A stretch of 9,565 nucleotides of DNA from Pseudomonadota bacterium (GTDB taxonomy: Bacteria > Desulfobacterota > Syntrophia > Syntrophales > JADFWA01): NCBI GenBank assembly GCA_030596145.1, contig JAUVKS010000051.1, forward strand, positions 1-9,565, given 5' to 3'. The notes under the pieces were generated by a model. That model searched no databases, had not been told where the DNA came from, and was given only the letters and a program-made list of their open reading frames with translations. This document shows positions 5,912 to 9,565 of the stretch, one piece after another (position 1 is the first letter of the stretch; each line of letters opens with the position of its first letter). The translations under genes and the position numbers were made by a program.

Positions 5912-6730
5912 TCATAGCGGTTCTAAGGAAACAAGTTTTGACTGTATGGATTCTCCATAAAAAATACGGGCTATGCGGTCAAATCTTTCAGAAATGTCGG
6001 TTGTAAGAAAGACCCGGGTGGCACTTTTTGTAAGCCTTCTTTCAATCTCAGGGTGTCGCAGGAGATAGTCTTTCAGCTTTTTTGCTACAATGGGTCCCTG
6101 TTCGAGTATGGTCACATTTGAAGGGGTATGCCTTTCAAATATTTGATACAGGATCGGGTAATGTGTACAGGCAAGGAGAAGGGTATCTATGCCTTCGTTC
6201 TGATCAAATAATTCTCTCAGATATCTTTTGACAATCATCTCGGTTCCTTCCCAGTCCTGTTCCCCGGCTTCGATGATGGGGACAAGGAGCGGGCAGGCCT
6301 GTTGAAAGATATCAATCGAAAGGTTTAGTTTGTTGATTTCTCTGATGTAAGCCCCGGACGCGACAACCATTTCTGTTGCCAGTAAACCCACCCTGTTGCT
6401 TGTGGTTCCTTCGGCGACCTCTTCTACGCTCGGCCGTACAATCCCAAGAACCCTTCTTTCAGGATGTGTCTTCGGCAGGTACTCCTGCTGTATCCTCCGC
6501 AGGGCCCTGGCAGAGGCTGTATTGCAGGCAATAACAATCAGGTGGCATCCTTGCTTGAAGAGAAAATCCACCGCCTGCCTCGTAAATCCATAAACTATCC
6601 TCTCGGAACGGCCTCCATAGGGCACTCTCGCGTTATCACCGAGATACAGATAGTCATATTCAGGGAGCTCCTGCACAATACTTTTCAGTACAGTCAAACC
6701 GCCAAACCCTGAGTCAAAAACTCCAATCAT
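5912..6730 (-). CDS. murI: Glutamate racemase
   Basis: The 272-residue cytoplasmic enzyme interconverts L- and D-glutamate without a cofactor, supplying D-glutamate for peptidoglycan precursors. The opening IGVFDSGFGGLTVL (D6, S7), YLGDNARVPYG (29-39), VIACNTASA with catalytic C69, and LLACTHYPIL with the second catalytic C188 and H190 are all present, so it should be active. Length is normal for the family. A segment near 116-128 (LLATEMVVASGAY) replaces the commoner glycine-threonine-rich form but keeps the SGAY end. It begins 7 bp after the alaS stop. Its likely ribosome site, AGGG (6736-6739), overlaps that TAG stop, which suggests translational coupling with alaS. It is the last gene of the recX-alaS-murI unit in this window. 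Confidence 0.97.
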   Translation of the reverse strand: MIGVFDSGFGGLTVLKSIVQELPEYDYLYLGDNARVPYGGRSERIVYGFTRQAVDFLFKQGCHLIVIACNTASARALRRIQQEYLPKTHPERRVLGIVRPSVEEVAEGTTSNRVGLLATEMVVASGAYIREINKLNLSIDIFQQACPLLVPIIEAGEQDWEGTEMIVKRYLRELFDQNEGIDTLLLACTHYPILYQIFERHTPSNVTILEQGPIVAKKLKDYLLRHPEIERRLTKSATRVFLTTDISERFDRIARIFYGESIQSKLVSLEPL

Positions 6731-6735
6731 AGTTA

Positions 6736-6739
6736 CCCT
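6736..6739 (-). promoter_or_regulatory. Ribosome binding site of murI, overlapping the alaS stop
   Basis: AGGG on the minus strand lies 5 nt before the murI ATG and shares bases with the alaS TAG (6738-6740). This arrangement is common for coupled translation. Confidence 0.5.
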
Positions 6740-9368
6740 ATAAGATTTCCAGCAGCTTATCCAAGGCCTGTCCTAAATTCTCGGGTTTTGACCCTCCGGC
6801 CTGTGCCATATCGGGGCGTCCGCCGCCACTTCCTCCCACAATCGGTGCGATCTCTTTTATGATTTTGCCGGCATTATATTTGCCGGTAAGGTCTTTTGTG
6901 ACCATACACAGCAACATCGCCTTGTCTTCTGCCTTACTGCCGAGGAGTATTATTCCCGACTGGATTTTGTCCCTCAACTTGTCGCCAAAATCCCGCAGAG
7001 TTTTTACATCCGGTGCGTCAACGATGGTTGTAAGTACCTTGATTCCCATTATCTCCTTGGCCTGACTAAGGAGCTCGGAGGAATCCCTGGTTGCCAGTTT
7101 GCCCTTGAGTGAATCGATTTCCCTTTCGAGGTCTTTCTGGTGTTTCAAGAGTTTCTCCACCCTTTCAAACAGTTCCATGGGATTGGTCTTTAAAAATGAG
7201 GCGGATTTTTTCAGCTCTCCCTCTACCTTTCTGACATATTTTAAGGCTTCTTCTCCCGTTACCGCCTCAATTCGCCTTATACCGGCGGCTATTGCTGTTT
7301 CATGGATGACCTTCAGGAATCCGATATCACCGGTTCTGTTGACATGCGTTCCACCACACAACTCCATGCTGAATTCACCCATCTTGACGAGTCTCACATT
7401 GTCACCGTATTTTTCGTCAAAGACGGCAGTTGCACCCGTTTTCATCGCCTCATCTCTGGGTAGCACATTGGTGGCAACCGGGAAGTTTCCACCGATGTAT
7501 TTGTTGGCCAAGATTTCTACTTTTTCCATCTCTTCGTCATCAATCTTGGAAAAGTGGGAAAAGTCGAATCGAAGTCTTTCCGGCGTTACAAGAGAACCGG
7601 ATTGCTTGACATGGTCCCCGAGAACTTCTTTTAAGGCTGCTTGCAGGATATGTGTGCCGGAATGATGTGCTTCTATTGACCTTCTTGCCTCTTCATCTAC
7701 TTTAAGATTGACGGTATCCCCGATCTTAATCTGTCCCCTTTGGAGCTTTCCGATATGTGTAAAGAGATCATCGAGAGGCCTTTGTGTGTCCCAGACCTCA
7801 AAGAGGTACCCTTCTCCTTCAATGATTCCGGTATCCCCGACCTGTCCTCCCGTTTCTCCGTAGAACGGGGTCTTCTCAACGAAAATTTCGGCATTCTCCC
7901 CTTCCTCTAAGTAATCTACTTCTTGGTCTTTTTTAAGGATACCTGTGATGCGGGAACTTGCTTCTGCAACACCCTCATAACCGATAAATTCAGTGGAGAT
8001 GCCCTGTATGGAAAGTTTTTTGTAACTATCCGATACTGCTTCTTCTCCACTTCCTTTCCATGATTCCCTGGCCAGCTCCCGCTGGGCCTCCATGGCCTTT
8101 TCAAAACCTTCCATATCTAGGGAGAAGTTGTCCTTTCGGACAATGTCTTCCGTCAGGTCAACGGGGAAACCAAAGGTGTCATAAAGTTTAAAAACGACTT
8201 CACCGGGGATAATATTTTTGCCGGCATTTTTGAGGGATGCCACTTCATCATTCAGTATCTTCAACCCGGTATCGAGAGTATCAATAAAGCGTTGTTCTTC
8301 GTTCAAGACGACTTTCCTGACAAATGATTCTTTATCAAGAAGGTCAGGATAGGCATCTTTCATGTCCTCGATGACTACCGGCACTATTTCGTGCAGAAAG
8401 GGTTTCTTTATGTTGAGCAGCTTTCCATGGCGCGCAGCCCTCCTCAATATCCTCCTCAGGACATAACCCCTCCCCTCATTGCCCGGGAGAACGCCATCAC
8501 CCATCAGAAAAGTGATGGCGCGGCTATGGTCGGCTATTACCCTGATGGAGGTATCATATTCTTCATTTTCCCCGTATTTTTTCTCGCTGACTTTCTCGAT
8601 AGATTTGATAATGTTGCTGAAAAGATCGGAACCATAGTTACTGTTAACCTTCTGTACCACTGCCGCCAGCCGTTCTAGACCCATTCCCGTATCGATGTTC
8701 GGGCTTGGCAGGGGGGTGAGGTTGCCGGATTCGTCCCGATCAAACTGGGTGAAGACAAGATTCCAGAGTTCAAGGTAGCGGTCGCATTCACATTCCAGGT
8801 TACACTCGGGCCGGCCGCATCCCACCTCTTTTCCCTGGTCGTACATGATCTCGGAGCATGGACCGCAGGGGCCCGTTTCGCCCATCATCCAGAAATTATC
8901 TTTCTCTCCCATGCGAACGATTCTATCAGCGGGTATCTCCATCTTTTTGTTCCATATCTCGAAGGCCTCATCATCGTCTTCGAAAATTGATATCCATAAC
9001 TTCTCTTTGGGAAGGCCCATTACCTCTGTGAGGAACTCCCATCCCCATAAAATGGCTTCCTCTTTGAAATAGTCGCCTAAGGAGAAATTCCCCAGCATTT
9101 CAAAAAAGGTGTGATGACGGGCGGTATAGCCCACATTTTCCAGGTCATTATGTTTTCCCCCGGCCCTGACGCATTTCTGAGAGGATGCGGCTCTTGTGTA
9201 GCCCTTATCTTCCTCTCCCAGGAAGCAGTATTTAAACTGAACCATACCGGAATTGGTAAACAGGAGTGTCGGATCCTCTTTAGGGACAAGCGATGAACTT
9301 GACACCACCGTATGTCCTCTCTCCTCAAAATATTTTAAGAATTTTTCTCTGATTTCACTGCCCGTCAT
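6738..9368 (-). CDS. alaS: Alanyl-tRNA synthetase
   Basis: This 876-residue class II synthetase attaches alanine to tRNA-Ala and clears mischarged serine and glycine; E. coli AlaRS also has 876 residues. The catalytic domain occupies about 1-245, with the HNDLENVGYTARHHTFFEML block (73-92), ETGPCGPCSE (164-173) and GMGLERL (228-234). A small cysteine-rich insert (GCGRPECNLECEC, 183-195) sits inside it, as in many bacterial AlaRS. The editing domain shows H569 and H573 of the HxxxH motif, and C671 and H675 in CGGTHVNRTGDIG, completing the zinc site. A coiled-coil-like stretch follows, and the C-terminal domain ends with the glycine-rich GGSGGGRPDMAQAGG. The start is ATG 9368, nine bases after a perfect AGGAGG; the in-frame TTG at 9374 is too close to that site. 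It overlaps the end of recX by 14 bp. Confidence 0.98.
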   Translation of the reverse strand: MTGSEIREKFLKYFEERGHTVVSSSSLVPKEDPTLLFTNSGMVQFKYCFLGEEDKGYTRAASSQKCVRAGGKHNDLENVGYTARHHTFFEMLGNFSLGDYFKEEAILWGWEFLTEVMGLPKEKLWISIFEDDDEAFEIWNKKMEIPADRIVRMGEKDNFWMMGETGPCGPCSEIMYDQGKEVGCGRPECNLECECDRYLELWNLVFTQFDRDESGNLTPLPSPNIDTGMGLERLAAVVQKVNSNYGSDLFSNIIKSIEKVSEKKYGENEEYDTSIRVIADHSRAITFLMGDGVLPGNEGRGYVLRRILRRAARHGKLLNIKKPFLHEIVPVVIEDMKDAYPDLLDKESFVRKVVLNEEQRFIDTLDTGLKILNDEVASLKNAGKNIIPGEVVFKLYDTFGFPVDLTEDIVRKDNFSLDMEGFEKAMEAQRELARESWKGSGEEAVSDSYKKLSIQGISTEFIGYEGVAEASSRITGILKKDQEVDYLEEGENAEIFVEKTPFYGETGGQVGDTGIIEGEGYLFEVWDTQRPLDDLFTHIGKLQRGQIKIGDTVNLKVDEEARRSIEAHHSGTHILQAALKEVLGDHVKQSGSLVTPERLRFDFSHFSKIDDEEMEKVEILANKYIGGNFPVATNVLPRDEAMKTGATAVFDEKYGDNVRLVKMGEFSMELCGGTHVNRTGDIGFLKVIHETAIAAGIRRIEAVTGEEALKYVRKVEGELKKSASFLKTNPMELFERVEKLLKHQKDLEREIDSLKGKLATRDSSELLSQAKEIMGIKVLTTIVDAPDVKTLRDFGDKLRDKIQSGIILLGSKAEDKAMLLCMVTKDLTGKYNAGKIIKEIAPIVGGSGGGRPDMAQAGGSKPENLGQALDKLLEIL

Positions 9369-9565
9369 TTGCAAATTCCTCCTCCGATCTTCCTAACATC
9401 TCAAAAATCAATCCTGCCGGAAAACCTTTCCCCATCAGGTTTTGAGCGAGTCTTCTTTTTTCTTTCTCATCAAGTTCAACAATCTTTTTGCCTTTAATCT
9501 TTTTCTCCATTAGTTTGTTAATGGCCTGTTTCTCACTTATCTCTTCCCGAACCCGCGCGATAGAT
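9355..9565 (-). CDS. recX: RecX, regulator of RecA, C-terminal fragment
   Basis: An open frame enters from the right edge on the minus strand and ends with TGA at 9357-9355, giving 69 residues. It has no start within the window. Its sequence is helical and charged (VREEISEKQAINKLMEKK, then EKEKRRLAQNLMGKGFPAGL, then IFEMLG). This matches the repeated three-helix units of RecX, whose last unit typically reads R-R-L-A-x-x-L-x-x-x-G-F-x-x-x-x-I-x-x-V-L. RecX binds RecA filaments and limits their activity. The position directly before alaS is the classic recA-recX-alaS order known from E. coli and other proteobacteria, which strengthens the call. The stop codon lies inside alaS, so the two genes are probably translated in a coupled way, with the alaS ribosome site inside recX codons. 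Confidence 0.82.
   Translation of the reverse strand, partial: SIARVREEISEKQAINKLMEKKIKGKKIVELDEKEKRRLAQNLMGKGFPAGLIFEMLGRSEEEFANDGQ
9378..9383 (-). promoter_or_regulatory. Strong ribosome binding site of alaS, inside recX
   Basis: A perfect AGGAGG lies 9 nt before ATG 9368 and only 3 nt before the alternative TTG 9374. It decides the alaS start in favour of the ATG. Confidence 0.75.

Noticed and set aside
7099..7665. A 188-codon plus-strand open frame across alaS
   Set aside because: It lies wholly antisense to strongly conserved alaS codons, including the editing domain, and its product is a serine-rich composition typical of antisense frames. It is a shadow.

Overview
The window is an ordinary chromosomal segment of a Gram-negative bacterium, with about eight densely packed housekeeping genes and no sign of phage, plasmid, transposon or CRISPR. 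Several things fit the deltaproteobacterial (Desulfobacterota) lineage, perhaps a syntrophic or sulfate-reducing relative: the recX-alaS order, two tandem secreted parvulin isomerases beside uvrA, a small stand-alone Fis-type regulator, and moderate GC. That placement is inferred from gene order and protein flavour, not from any search.

Left half (plus strand): the window opens in the last 68 codons of a parvulin-type periplasmic foldase. A complete paralogue with a signal peptide and one parvulin domain follows, then uvrA, the damage-recognition ATPase of nucleotide excision repair. The two gaps here hold the most unusual DNA of the window: arrays of a 9-10 bp word built around CTAAAGTG, arranged as inverted arms that can fold into long hairpins. 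The word runs into the stop codons of both upstream genes.

Right half (minus strand, read right to left): the end of recX overlaps the start of alaS by 14 bp, and murI follows alaS after 7 bp with its ribosome site on the alaS stop codon. This is a tight recX-alaS-murI operon, probably with recA further upstream outside the window. A good sigma70-like promoter (TTGACT-17-TATTTA) lies just after murI and should drive a second unit: moaC, then a small membrane protein with a PH-like soluble part, then a Fis-type DNA-binding protein. That unit converges on uvrA across 27 bp.

The genes serve envelope protein folding, DNA repair and recombination control, alanine charging, D-glutamate supply for peptidoglycan, and molybdenum cofactor synthesis. 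I see no new defence or metabolic system. The signal worth pursuing is the set of three unrelated short-period repeat families (periods of about 7, 9 and 9-10 bp). All have inverted arms, and all sit at or across gene ends. One has probably rewritten the C-terminus of UvrA, and another creates a false N-terminal extension on the membrane protein.
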